A stretch of 64,000 nt of DNA from Sphagnum compactum. Its lineage: Eukaryota; Bryophyta; Sphagnopsida; Sphagnales. Below the pieces are notes generated by a model. That model saw only the letters and a list, made by a program, of their open reading frames with translations. It was not told the DNA's origin and made no database searches. Below, piece by piece: positions 1-13,925 of the stretch; the first letter of the stretch is position 1; every line of letters begins with the position of its first letter. The stretch is from the NCBI GenBank assembly GCA_965153455.1, contig OZ234493.1, forward strand, positions 11,026,213 through 11,090,212, given 5' to 3'. A program made the translations under genes and the position numbers.

Positions 1-1018
1 CACTCACTACTATATATTGAGGTTACTTATAATTCTTTATAAAATTAGTTTTCAAGGTTGTTGACAACACAACCCACACATTCACTTTAATGCTTAAATT
101 ACACATGTTTCTTGAACTAAGCAAACATCAATGGAAATAATGCTATGTACATACATAAGAAAACAAGTTCACTTAGGCCTTCACGCATACATTATTTCCT
201 CCTTTCATGGTTGAAAGGCTCAACAAAAGATAATATGAGCTTCAACAAGGGGAAAGGTTTACTCACAAACGAGGCCTTCATTTGAATAAGCGAAATGATA
301 AAGCCTGAGTTCAAAAGCAGTCCTTCAAGCTCAATGGATAAGACCTATTCACTCATTTACAACTCATACATACATCCCTATGCCATAGAGATCTTGTTTG
401 TGGTGCAAGGCTTTGTGAGTTTTGTGGTCTCTTAATGACTTGTAGGAAAGATTGAAAAAAAATTGAATTTTTTAGAAAAAGAAAAATGTCTGATAATCAT
501 TGTGTTTCCCTAACAGCAAAACAAGATATTTGTTAGTAGAATATGAAATTCAGTAAACTATAAACTCAATTTTTGGACCCAAGTTTGGCCTTTCGAAACC
601 ATTTCTTTATATATTTTGCAGGACAGGTACTTCCCAACAAGTAACAATTAGAAAATAAAATACTGCTAACAAGAATTGCCAAACGGTGCACAAATGGAAT
701 GTGTGAAATGAACTTGTTGAAAGACTTGAGCATAAGCTAATTCATTAGGCTTCAAAATTGATAGCATATTATGTAACAGGTAACTTCCCAAAGAACATAG
801 CGGTTTGAACCATTTTTTTCCCCCAAAGGACTTGTGTGTTTTGAGCCATTTTTTCACTCCTTTGTTTTAACCAAATACCTGGCTAAGATCCATGAAACGA
901 TACCATGGAATCACCAATGGCACCTAAACACTATAACCCTCCAACAATTTACTCTTCTACCCAAATGACAAAAAATTTGCTGCACCCCATTTAAGTCATC
1001 CCCTCCAGGATTGGACAA
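1..1018. other. Gene-free stretch, nothing recognised
   Basis: I see no convincing coding exon, RNA gene or transposon end here. Short open frames (for example 666-857 minus, 63 codons) have no recognisable protein pattern. The sequence is moderately AT-rich and leads into the minisatellite that starts near 1020. Confidence 0.5.
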
Positions 1019-1019
1019 A

Positions 1020-1850
1020 CAATGACTCGTCTTTTGCATCACATCACGATTCCTGTTCATCCCTCTGACATTTGACCTGATCTAGTTTTTGCATCATGTT
1101 TTCAACTCATCCCTGCAACATCTCTCACTTTTATCCCACTTATGAAGATCCCTTTGTTTGCATCATGTTTTCATCTCATCCTTCCAACACTGGTTGTCCC
1201 TATTGCCCAAATGATGAAGATCCCTTTATTTGCACCATGTTATCAAGTACATCCTTCCAATGCTTGTTGTCCATATTGTCCAAATGATGAACATCCCATT
1301 TGTTTGCATCATGTTATCAAGTTCATCCTTCCAACGTTTTGTTATCCTTATTGTCCAAATGATGAACATCCCTTTATTTGTGGGCCTTTATTTGCACCAT
1401 GTTATCAAGTTCATCCTTCCAATGCTTGTTGTCCATATTGTCCAAATGATGAACATCCCATTTGTTTGCATCATGTTATCAAGTTCATCCTTCCAACGTT
1501 TTGTTATCCTTATTGTCCAAATGATGAACATCCCTTTATTTGCGGGCCTTTATTTGCATCATGTTTTCAGCTCATGCTTCCAACATTGTTATTCCATTTG
1601 ATCTAGATAATGAAAATCCCCTTTGTTTGCATCATGGTTTTCACCTCATCTGTCCAACCTCGTTCTCCCCTTTTTATCCAGATGATAAAAATCTCCCTTT
1701 TTGCATCAAATATTCAGCGCATCCCTCCATCATTTTTCTGGCCTTTTGCATCATGTTGAGCTCATCCTTCCAGCAATTTACCCTTTTTGTTGAATTGAAG
1801 ATCCGTTTTTTGCATCATGTTCAGCTCATCGTGAGCTACATTTCTGCTTC
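1020..1850. repeat. Minisatellite, 74-bp units with a 162-bp higher-order repeat
   Basis: A degenerate unit of about 74 bp recurs, built around TGCATCATGTTATCAAG, a CATCCTTCCAA block and a CAAATGATGAACATCCC block. Unit starts at 1231, 1305, 1393, 1467 and 1555 give alternating spacings of 74, 88, 74 and 88 bp. The 88-bp form contains a 14-bp insertion reading GGGCCTTTATTTG. The central part is therefore two copies of a 162-bp higher-order unit, flanked on both sides by older, more diverged units. Because 162 is divisible by three, several frames stay open across it; the long open frames here (1142-1606, 1230-1601) are by-products of the repeat. Confidence 0.9.
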
Positions 1851-1959
1851 AGACGGCGTATCCATCCAAGCTGTAATGAAGAGGCTATCATGCTAAATAA
1901 GTGTGCACACTTGGGCAGGCAGGCAGACCCCATGGTTGAATAGTGGGGAGCTGTGAGAA

Positions 1960-2310
1960 GGAAGGAGCGTTCTGACAGAGACGACATAACGTGGCATAAT
2001 CTTCACCCTCCATCTTCGTAATCAATTTCTCTGAAGTCCTTGCCCTAACCCTAACCCTAACTGGAGCGAATTTGCGGGTTTTGCTGCTGGTGTTGCACGA
2101 TCACCGCTCTCGGCTTCGTCGCATGACGTCTGAAGATAATAATGTATGCGTGATGATGTAGCTGCGTCGTCGTTGTTTGGAATTTGAGGGCGGGAGTGAT
2201 CTGACGTATCGGGAGGTTTTGGGAGAATTTGCACCGGCAGAAAGAGAGGAATTCTGAGCAGGATCTCGCACCTGGTATGTAACTTAACCTTTTTGTTCCT
2301 CATCGCGCAC
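1960..2310 (+). promoter_or_regulatory. Probable promoter and 5' leader of the SMI1/KNR4 gene, with three CCCTAA units
   Basis: Three head-to-tail CCCTAA hexamers lie at 2043-2060, inside a more GC-rich stretch than the surroundings, upstream of the plus-strand gene. The related AGGGTTTT (telo-box-like) string occurs at 2577-2584. Such boxes are known in plants near transcription starts of growth and translation genes. A splice-donor-like CTG/GTATGT follows at about 2275. No convincing TATA box is visible. That this is the promoter is inferred from position and composition. Confidence 0.45.
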
Positions 2311-3218
2311 AACCGGTTTCCTTTTCCAGCAACTCCCGTAGACTGTGTTGTTATTCTTCCTTGGTTTCTCTGGAATTCGTAGACGTTCTTTTTTGTGTAA
2401 TTTTTTCTCTTTGTAGTATGGAGTCGAATGTGTTGTGAAGCCTTTTTATGGGGATTGCTGAGTTTTTTGTGGTTTGATGAGTTCTAAGTTGGATGTTGTT
2501 TGGAGCTCGGTCGTTGGGCTGTGATTAGGAGGTTGAAAACGGAGATCTGTGTTGACAAGAAGGCGAGTTGGAGCTAGGGTTTTACTTGCTTTCAGTGGTT
2601 TGGTCCAGAAGTTTTTGTTTGTTTGTTTCTCTGGTATGGGACTTGGAGGCTAAAATTTCCGCTAATTGTCACGACATTCACAAATCTGTCTCTGCTTCTG
2701 TGGAATTCTGGGAAAAGCTAGAACATGCAAGAGGAAAAAGGATATGAACTTTGGTCAAATCCTTCTGCCCTGGAAGATTTCCTTCGGTTGAAAAAACAAT
2801 TCGAAGTGATTTTAGATCAAGGTGGATATCAAACATTTTCAACTCAAAAGGTGAACCCTAGTAGCTAGGGTTGAAACAATGGAATCCATGTGAAGTTAAA
2901 CACCCAATGCTGAAAGTATTCAAGCTGCCAAGCTGTCATTACAACCTGCCAAGCCATAGAGGTCTGGGGGTGGCAGTGAAACATATATATTACTTAATGG
3001 TAGCACAGTCCTGTGTGTGGCATTTAGATGGAGAACATAGGTTTCCAAATTGAAATCAAAGGTGGGGTTATATTGGAGTCTCCCCTGTGCAATCATCTTG
3101 TTACTGGGAGCTGGGACATTCCATTACCTCTGCTGTAGACTATGTTCAAGTGTTGGTTAATCCTATCCCATGGGCCATGGCAGGTGGTGATCTGTCAGGA
3201 ATGGAATATTGAATCAGT
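2276..3218 (+). other. Probable 5'UTR with intron
   Basis: About 940 bases separate the CCCTAA-containing leader from the ATG at 3219 and have no supportable coding frame. A donor-like GTATGT lies at about 2276. Acceptor-like sites precede the ATG, for example CTGTAG near 3137 and GGCAG near 3182, so a leader intron is likely. The exact splice pair cannot be chosen from sequence alone. Confidence 0.35.
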
Positions 3219-3791
3219 ATGGAGGATCTTTGCCCTTTGCTCTCCTTGGAAGAACGAATTGAGCGCTTGCAAATTCATATTGCTGCAGTTGGGTTGAACC
3301 TTGGGACACCTCTCACTGAATTGGAGGTACTGGAATTTGAAAGAGCAAATGATGTTCAAATTCCAGAGGACTATCGTGCCTTCATTACCTGTATTGGCTG
3401 TGATGGTGATGGGCCTCCATACTATGGCCTAGAGTCTATCAAGTCAAAGGCAGTAAGGGAGTACACTGCTCACATGGAGCGTGTTTTCCCCTTCTCAAGA
3501 CCATGGTTATGGGAAGATGGGGAGAAGTCTGATGAGGGAACTTATGAGCAAGTCAAGGATGGCATCCTCTACTTGGGCACTGATGGGTGCTCCATGGATT
3601 GGGTCTTGGTTGTCACAGGTCCACAGCGAGGGCAAATCTGGCAGCATTGTGATGTGGCTATTAATCCTGGTGATTCCCAAAATGTCTTCTCATGGAGCTT
3701 CTTGGACTGGTATGAAGACTGGTTGGAGAAGTTTATGATGGGGGAGGTTGACCTTCCATTTTTCCAATTAAGAAATAGACGACCATTGTGA
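3219..3791 (+). CDS. SMI1/KNR4 (SUKH-fold) domain protein
   Basis: Single-exon gene of 190 codons. The SMI1/KNR4-like domain spans about residues 33-172. Visible family signatures are an acidic helix that ends in IPEDYRAF (48-55), a GPPYYGL turn (65-71), the GILYLGTDGC strand-turn (115-124), VVTGPQRGQIW (131-141) and the closing FLDWYEDWLE helix (161-170). These match the layout of bacterial SUKH proteins, some of which are toxin-immunity proteins, and of fungal KNR4, a cell-wall integrity regulator. The function in plants is not established and I infer none. There is no signal peptide or membrane segment, so it is probably cytosolic or nuclear. The start at 3219 is the first ATG that gives the full domain. 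Intron-free coding and a bacterial-style domain make ancient horizontal origin possible, but the leader looks plant-like. Confidence 0.85.
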   Translation: MEDLCPLLSLEERIERLQIHIAAVGLNLGTPLTELEVLEFERANDVQIPEDYRAFITCIGCDGDGPPYYGLESIKSKAVREYTAHMERVFPFSRPWLWEDGEKSDEGTYEQVKDGILYLGTDGCSMDWVLVVTGPQRGQIWQHCDVAINPGDSQNVFSWSFLDWYEDWLEKFMMGEVDLPFFQLRNRRPL

Positions 3792-5560
3792 AGAACTTAT
3801 GTGGCAAACTTGCTTTGACATGGAGACCTTAGTTCAGTGACCCTAGTTTCATTTGTAGACTTTTGAGATGTGTGCAAAGTACTGGTTGTCTTAGGAATCT
3901 GGTTTTGAAGCAGTTGATTAGGTCTCAAGTGGGATCTCAGCTTCTCAGCATCTGTTGCTTGAGCTCATTGATATTTATTGTCCTGCTTTCTGCATGGATT
4001 ATCTGATAGAGGAATGGTTTGAGTCACATAGTGTTGGAGTCAATGATGTGTAAAACATGTGGATGATGTATAGTACATGGTGGGGGGTTCTTCACAAGGA
4101 TCTTTGTTCTTCCAGGCAGCAATATGTATTGAAGTGTTCAGCACCCCTATTAAGTTTTTAGGGCCTTCGTGTGTGCAATGTTTTCTTAATTTGCAGTGGT
4201 CATGGGACCTGTATAGGGCTGCAGGACTTCAAAATGGGAGAAATTTTTTAGTACTATTGTCCTTTTGAACTCTGGAGTTACAAATGATCAGCTCTGGTAA
4301 ACATTGTTTGTACAGTCTCAATGTTTATAGACTTATTGGTATTTGAGTCTGTTGTGCAGCCCTGGTGTGGACCCTGATTTCTCTTCAAGGTAATGGAAAG
4401 TATGTAGTGGTGGAGTATTTCCCATACACCTACCCATAAAAGTATCTTGTATAGAAAGGGATGTTCTGCACCATGAGGAAAAGGTGCATGCCCTCAACAG
4501 AACCAAGTAGATTGTCTATGGGCTACACTCTGTTGCAGACCCATCTCAAATTATCTCAGATTGTGTGGTTATCATGGTCATCACTAACAACCTGGGTGAA
4601 AATTGCAACAAGTACAAGCTAGCTGTGGGTAGATTGAGGAATTGACTCAATGCAAACAGGGGCCATGCTCATTTGTTAGGTCACAGGCCCATGTGTGCTC
4701 GCAAGCCAACACAGAAGCATGATCCCATTCTCCTTTAGATTCAAACTTGAGGATCAAGAAACAAAACTCAACACTTCTCAGATACAGCATCCTCTGAAAT
4801 CCTCAAAAAGCAATCAGTACCATCAGTTGTAACAACATAACAGTAGCACACAAAGCATGCAATGGAAGATGATCAGATTATCTCGAGAGCAGCAATTGAA
4901 AGCTGAAAACATGACAAATATTGCTCATAATGTGTGGCCATGAGGTTGGATTTTGACATTATATTTGGTAGGACCTGTACTTCACAGGGTCAGTTACTAA
5001 ACAGCTGCAATGAGCCTCAAGCTAGAGAAGCTATGCCTCAACAAAAACATCTTGCCCAACTACCAGAAAGAGAGATGAAGTGCAAGTCCCAATGAATGAA
5101 AGTGACTTGGAAAGACCAGCCTACCATACTAGCATAGGCAAAAGGACAGCCACCACTGCAATCTGCAAACATGCAAATATGCTGTCTCTTCCTCACTTTG
5201 GCTGGTTTATCTCCCGAACAGAAATCTGGAGGATGTTAGGATTAACTCACACCAGAGATGCTGCATACTCAGGTCATGGAATGTTACTTCACAATTGAGA
5301 ATAATTATACAAAATGGAGTATAGCAGATATGTGAGGCACAGAATGGATTTCCTGCAACAAGGGGCTGGTCAGCAAGAAAATATTGTTGGTAGGGTTGCA
5401 GTAATCCACAGAACTATGTAGGATAGAGGATTGGGACCTATGTCCACCAGAAATGGATAAGCAACCCTAACCAGAAGGACAGCATCACCAAATACTGACA
5501 CCATTCAATGTTTACTTGTGGCAGTGTTCACACAATTTTCACCCCATGATCTATGAGGTC
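3792..5560. other. 3'UTR and intergenic spacer between two convergent genes
   Basis: The SMI1/KNR4 gene (plus) and ispF (minus) converge on this stretch. The first few hundred bases after 3791 are probably 3'UTR, but no clear AATAAA is visible. The rest contains only short open frames (4077-4268, 5080-5298) with no recognisable pattern. Confidence 0.5.
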
Positions 5561-5566
5561 TTTATT
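5561..5566 (-). terminator. Poly(A) signal of ispF
   Basis: On the minus strand the hexamer reads AATAAA, about 95 bases downstream of the ispF stop codon at 5661-5663. Spacing and orientation suit a near-upstream polyadenylation element. Confidence 0.6.
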
Positions 5567-5660
5567 GACTGTACTGTCCAAGGTATCACGTTGGTCTGAA
5601 AACAGAAACCAATTCATGAATACTACACATTTGCAAATTTAGAGTTTAACAGTTTTTGCC

Positions 5661-7678
<2,018 letters not shown>

Positions 7679-7867
7679 GACTACTACAGGAATGAGGCAA
7701 ACACTTCACGCTCCAATCCACTTCACAGCGCCCACCCTCGCTGCTGCTTGAAGTGCTGCTGTTCTCTTCTGCTGTTGTTACTCTTCGCAGTCCTGTCCGG
7801 GGCGCTCTTCTCCTCTGCTGACGTCGGGATTGATGGATCGCGATTGCAGTGCGTAAGCTTGGTGTGA

Positions 7868-7875
7868 TTTTTATA
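7868..7875 (-). promoter_or_regulatory. TATA box of ispF
   Basis: On the minus strand this reads TATAAAAA, about 190 bases upstream of the proposed ispF ATG. It lies only about 35 bases from the left end of the duplicated RNL unit, so the sequence further upstream of ispF belongs to that unit. Confidence 0.5.
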
Positions 7876-7911
7876 TGCGCGTCGATTAATAAAAGTCTAG
7901 CTTCACGCATT

Positions 7912-10900
7912 GCAGACGACATCCATGGCGAGGCTTGACGTGAAAAACATGCAGATTTGCTTCACTCATACGGTCAACAAACTATATATATAATCAAACA
8001 ACTCTCTTCTCTTCTCTCGAAGGCTCCGAAGATCGACAAGTTATTGTATTCTGCGCATCTGCACGTACATGTAAAAGAAGAAGGAGATGCCGCTTTTTTC
8101 TTCCCGGAAATGAGCAAAGCCATCTCCTGATTTCCGGGGTCAATTCTGTCACCTAAAGGTCAAACCTTTGAACAGGATACGTACCTTGGTACTACTGCTT
8201 CCAGTACCTCTTGTGGGGTCTGGGATGAGCATTGAGAATCGTTGCAGCAGTCGAACCCCTTAATCCGCTTCCCATGTTCCTCTGCAATCAGGGTTCTTCA
8301 GAGTAGTGGATCCTCTTTGCATTCTTTCAGGAAGGATTGCATATTTTCTTTCCTCCTTCCCGTGAATTCTCTGGCTCTGAAGCTTCACTTTTACAGCAGG
8401 GAGGTTTTAGTCAGAAGAGTTCAGTTTTTCCCAGATAACCAAGAAGCATGGTGCTTGAATCAAGGCCTCTTCTCCATGTTTTATTCTTCCTTCCTCTAGA
8501 CAATGATCATCTTGCAGGAGTGGGAGTATGTGCCTCGTACCTAACCATTTCTCATGGAAGGACACAAATGGATTTCAAGTTTTAGGGTTTGTAAATCCTT
8601 GAAGAAATCCCTCTCAGTATGACAGTCTAAGAAGATGGCTTCTTCAGTGGTATATGGCTCACTCTGGCACATCACTTGTAAATGTTTATTACTGCAGTCT
8701 GCTGATTGAAAAGTGCAAGACACTCAGAAACTGGAAATTTGTGTACCATGAAGGCTTTCCTCAACACTTCTGGTTTGCAGCAGGATTTCCTCAGGCCTGA
8801 ATGCATGAACATTTTGTTTATGCATTCGTTTGTTTATATGTGCCATGGGCATTTCTCTCTTAGTGAGTATGTGATCATGCTAGATATTAATCTGATCCCT
8901 GCACAAGACAAATGTACAAGGTGGATATGCAATCAGCAAAGAGTTTCCCTCTTGTACCGAGCTTGACCTCCTTTCCAACTGATGAATAGTTGTTTAGCTG
9001 GTAACTTTCTCCTGGAAAACACTATCACATCTGTGGTGTATGTTCTGTTGGCAAGTAGCCTCTGTATCTGCAATTGTCACGAGATACCAAGATATAAAAC
9101 ATTTGAATCCAGATTCACTATCTGTTTGTTGGTTTGTCTGTTCTAAGAGCATCGATATGTGGGTGGAGGAGTTCATCCAGCACACAAATTGTGTGAACAG
9201 ATATGCTGGTAAAGGAATTTTGAGCATGTGCAAATGTTATGAGACTGAGAGTCATTGCAGGGCATGGGATTGGGATTTGTTGATATGGCAAAGAGGAAGG
9301 TAAAATGGTGCAGACTGTGATTTTTTCTCCCAATGTTGGCTGGCTGTGATGATCAATATTTTCTTGGATGTCAGAGAAGATGTTGTATGGCCTGTAGAGG
9401 GCCCCGATAGTGTTCATATGCATTTCTTTTGCAAGTGTTGTTTCCAGCACAATACTTAGGAATGTACATTGAAGTCACCACAGTGAAATGATTACATCAC
9501 TGTGACCAACTAGAGCGGAATTGCATAGCTGAGAAGGCTTCAGTAGTGGATCTTTTGTGATGATTTGCATCAGAGTTGTAAAAGCTTTGGTTATGCATCA
9601 AGTAAGCAAATTAACTTCATGGGGTCCTATCATGTCAACTGTTTCCTGTCAGGAAAACTGAACCTCATAGTAAGACAATAGTAGAATGATGTAAGTGCCA
9701 AATGGTAATTGACAGAATGTAGGTTTCAGAATGTGCATGGCTCCAGGGAGGCAAAAACAAGTCTGATAATGTCATATTTCTTACATCACAATAAGTGGAA
9801 TATACCCACACTTTCTTCCCTCAAGGGATTCAATATGGTACATGTAAGTACATGCACTGATGTACATATTTTGTGGGAACTATTGACAAACAATTGTTTT
9901 TCACAGTCCTGAAGATGGGCAAGAGGTCTTACAGCTTGAATATCTAGTTGGAGAGCACTTTCAAACAGACTGGTAACTTTGAACTTGATCAAGAGTCAAC
10001 TAGGGTTTCTGATCTTGATTTCTAGAGACTGGATTTTGGCTTTCAAATCTCATATGTGCAAAATGCTTTGTTTTGGTTCGATGTAGTATGAGTTCTAGCG
10101 ATTTGGAAACTCTGAATTGACCTGTGCCCTGAGGTTGGAAGCAATCAACTGATATTGTCAACTAGTAGCTGGATCTCCCTGTGTGCTTCTTGTGGCTTCA
10201 ATCTTCTGCAGCTTTGTGCTTTGTGGTTCTGGCAGGTTGGTGCGGTCGATGACACTAATCTGGTGGTAACTGTTTCTTCAAGAGGCTTTTCTCTCTGTGT
10301 TTAATGTATCATAGTTGCAATCTATATAGCATCATTTTAAGTTTCATAAGTGCCATGGCTCTGGCAGTTGTAGAATTGGAGTGGTTGACGACACTAAGTT
10401 TTTTAGTGACCCAGCTCATGCAGCATGTATGGGTGGTTCTCCATGTGATTGCTCTGGGTGTAACTAGTAGGTTTTCCCACCATGATCTTCTGCAAATTGA
10501 GAACATAGAGGTTTTAGGATTAGGTATGCTTGGTCTGAAATTTGTTGGAAAGCCTATGTAATGGCTTGCCAAGTCATTAGTTTAACAGTTGGAACTGATA
10601 TTTCTTTCTCTAAGTGTAGCAAAGTTGCAATATGGAGCTCTTCAGGGACTCAGTATTTTGAAGGGTCCTTGCACAAGTTTCTTGATGATTCCGCTCTAGT
10701 GAGTTGGAAGACTTTGACCACGTATAGCAAAATATTAATGTGACAGAGATCTCAGATTGCTCCAGATGAAGCTAAGTATAGCATCATGGCCAAACTTCTT
10801 CAATTTGGTACCCGCATCTTTGTGCACACCCATGCAGATTTTGATCATCTTACTATTTCTTATTGGAATCCTGAACACAACAACAAATATGTACTTGCAG

Positions 10901-12620
10901 ATCAGGAGAGATCCATCGTTTGAGTTGAATAAGCCTCAACCTTGGTCCAATAATTCAACCTGTCTACTTATCCCAAGTCCTGGGGGAAGTGTTCTCAGTT
11001 CCATTTTGCTCCTTTGCTGCAGATAGAGCTAATTAGAAGAGAAAGCAGTGACAAATGGATTGGTGATACATGATCAGGCTTGGTTGGCAGACACAGGATA
11101 ACTCAAAATATTTTTTTCATGCTGAAGGACCATGCAGCCAATGCTATTCCAATTTATTCACCTTTCCCTTTTTCAGAAGCATGATGTTGTGAAGGGGAAT
11201 GGTGCAGTTGCACAACACAAAGCATTAGTCCAAACAACCAAATACACTCTAGTACACAAGACAAACATGATATAAACATGACTTTTCAGAACATGGTTTG
11301 AAGAGTATGATGTTGTTACAAGACCTATAAAAGCTATGTCCAGGCTATATATTCCATCTGCACTTTATAGAAATGAAATTACATCCAATTCTTCAAAGAG
11401 ATTCCTAGACTAGGATTCATGAACTTTTGTTTTGTGCTTGATGCCTCCCAATTACAATACAATAGCTTTTGAGTGTGCAACGAGTAACATTGCCATTCCA
11501 TTGTGCTTGAGTTCTATTATTTGCTCCCCTGAGTCTCAACTACGGCAAGTGGGAGGACTAAAAACTCAAGATCCTGATAAACATTAGAGAAAGGACATTT
11601 CACATTTCCTTGGTTCATTAGAATGCCTATTCAAGTTTCCTCATGTGCCACTTGAGCCGTCAAACACATCCATCCTTGACAAAAATTTCTCAAGCATATT
11701 TAAGTGAGGGTGTTCCATCCTTGCTCATGGGCATTTCCATACATTGGTTGGAACTAATATATCCATGCTTGAATCCTTCAATTATGTAATCAACTTTAGA
11801 TCTGAAATGAAACCACCCCTATGAGTAACAATGAATCCTCTATCCTTATTGTCCCCACTCCCTTATTGTCATCACTGATTTCTATCTGCTTTGATCTTCC
11901 CTTTGTTCTCATTTGGTGACCTATGAATACTCCTTTGAAAGCAATGTTCCTTCTCCTAAGCTCTTTCAGCCATATATGCACACATCATTTTGATAGCTTT
12001 TCAAGCTGCCCATGGGGGTTGAGGAATAAAGCTTTTCTTTTGGTAAGCTATATGGACTTCAATGGGACCCTTGACAAACTCTTGCTTGGAGTGTTATGTC
12101 ATCTTTGAAACACTTAAAGCAACAGTTTGTGCCATTGTTTTTATTGCAGTCCAACATGCCAAAAATACCTGCCAAAAGACCATTTGTAACTTTCAAGAAC
12201 AAGTGAACTCCATCTATCATAAGTACTCAAAAAAACAACACTAAGAATTGTACAGACACATGTAGAAATCACAACTAGGACTGAATATGAACCAATGGGT
12301 ATGGGGAGTCGAGTACCTTGCACTTTCCCCATTTTTCTGGTTTCCAACAGTTTGTCTGTAGCCATGTAAAAGCTGAGCTACAACCAGGATACATGCTTCA
12401 AACTAATGCTTCAAAAAATCAACCAAAATGTAATCAAGTTGAAAAGCATTCAAACTGTGAGAAAACTCTTTTGGAGAGCTAGCATTCCCCTACTTAGGAG
12501 AAATCAACTCACTTGAGTTAGCACAAGAGCAAAGTTAACCAAATCGTTGACTGAATGGATTGTGCAGAACTTAATTCCAACCTGAATAACAAAGATGATC
12601 AGGTTAGAGGATTAATGGCA
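7912..12620. other. Non-coding part of unit A, downstream of RNL1
   Basis: This corresponds to 33671-38380 in unit B. Short open frames at matching places in both copies (for example 8242-8499 plus and 9118-9450 minus) follow from the recent duplication. They are broken by indels in one or other copy and match no family I know. An 85-bp stretch present at about 37180-37265 in unit B is missing near 11500 here. I found no transposon ends. Confidence 0.5.
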
Positions 12621-12634
12621 ACATGTGCTGTAGC

Positions 12635-12945
12635 ACTGATGTGTGCATTATGTTCATCATGAGATTGACCCCATCTTCTTCTTGTTTTCCGTCACTATTC
12701 AGTAGTCTCACTACATTTGCTTTAGGGAACAAACATGGCCCTTAGTTAAACACAAACCTAAAAACAATTTTAGCAGACAAGCCATTGATGCACGTGCATA
12801 GTGTTCGTCATGAGACTCACCATCTCCTTCCTTTCCATCCCTGGCCTGGATTTACAACATTTCCTCCTTGACCTAATTCAGGGAACAAGCATGGCCCTCA
12901 CCTAAGCTTAGACTTAGAAAATAATGACAATAGACAACCCACACT
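12635..12945. repeat. Two tandem copies of a unit of about 151-156 bp
   Basis: Matching landmarks recur: GTTCATCATGAGA at 12652 and GTTCGTCATGAGA at 12803 (151 bp apart), and GGGAACAA followed by CATGGCCCT at 12725 and 12881 (156 bp apart). The same pair is kept in unit B at about 38390-38690, so the tandem duplication is older than the segmental one. Confidence 0.75.
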
Positions 12946-13925
12946 ACCAAGGCGTATCTATAGCACAATTCACAGCTATTGCAAAAACAATGTAGCCCAA
13001 TTTTTTGATCTCTATGACCTACTTCACTTTTCCAAAAAAAACTTTCAGATTTGTTCACATAGGATCTCAACTTTCTTCACTCAAACTATATTACCTATAT
13101 AGAAGAATTGATTTGGCTTTTCATTACCTTAAATGCCACACAAGAACTTCATTGTACATTCCCCATACAGAATTAAAGGCATGACAATAACAGCTCGAGT
13201 GAACTCCATCAGCACATATCACCATGTTGTTTTCAGACTCTTCTTCAGCTAATTTATCAGGCCTTCTTACTGCACCATAAAAACATTACTTTTAGGAGCA
13301 AAATACCATCAAAACCCAAAGAAAGCTACAAATACTTGTTGGGTAACTGAAATTTGGTTTCTCACAAAGTTGCCATGTGCCATCTATGAACATCAAATCT
13401 CAAGTTGAAAATCCCAAATGATTTGTACTAAAAAGAAAGATGAATTGATGTGGTGATGAGAAAAAATAGGGGAAACAATTGATGACACAAACATGAAAGT
13501 GGATATGAACAATGTCACAAAGATTGTAGTTTTGCTTTTGCTTATAAGGAAGGATGTTACCACCATGTACATATATTGTGTAGAATTGTCCATGTAGTAG
13601 ACCTACAATACTATATTGTGATGTAAAACTGTCAAAGGGAGACTATGTGATGTGATGAGCGCCCTATACTAGTGATCTTGTCATGCAATTTGCAATTGTT
13701 TTACTCTTGAAACCAAAGCCCCAAACCCATTTGGTTAATCTTCCACATGTGCAAGATACGAGGCTAAAAACCTAAGATACGTGCAAGGAAACCAAAATTT
13801 TGGAAGGATGCATGCTCCTTACAAAGCTTCACAAAGGCTATGTTCCTTTTCAATTCTTGTTGTTCCGCTTGAGCTCCCAAGATACACCAACCTCTTAGGA
13901 TTAGATGGCGCCACAAATCCACTCC
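12946..13925. other. 3' flank of RNL1
   Basis: Non-coding, AT-rich, and paired with about 38690-39537 in unit B. It probably includes the RNL1 3'UTR. The part next to the gene (about 13800-13925) still reads as the out-of-frame remains of a longer C-terminus when compared with RNL2. No clear poly(A) signal is seen. Confidence 0.45.

Noticed and set aside
1142-1606. 154-codon open frame, and a second one at 1230-1601
   Set aside because: Both run through the 162-bp tandem repeat, which keeps all frames open because 162 is divisible by three.
2040-2062. Interstitial telomere
   Set aside because: Only three hexamers, in a gene leader.
8541-8723. Possible zinc-knuckle end of a LINE reverse transcriptase (minus)
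   Set aside because: Cys and His spacing is only loosely similar and no reverse transcriptase motifs lie upstream.
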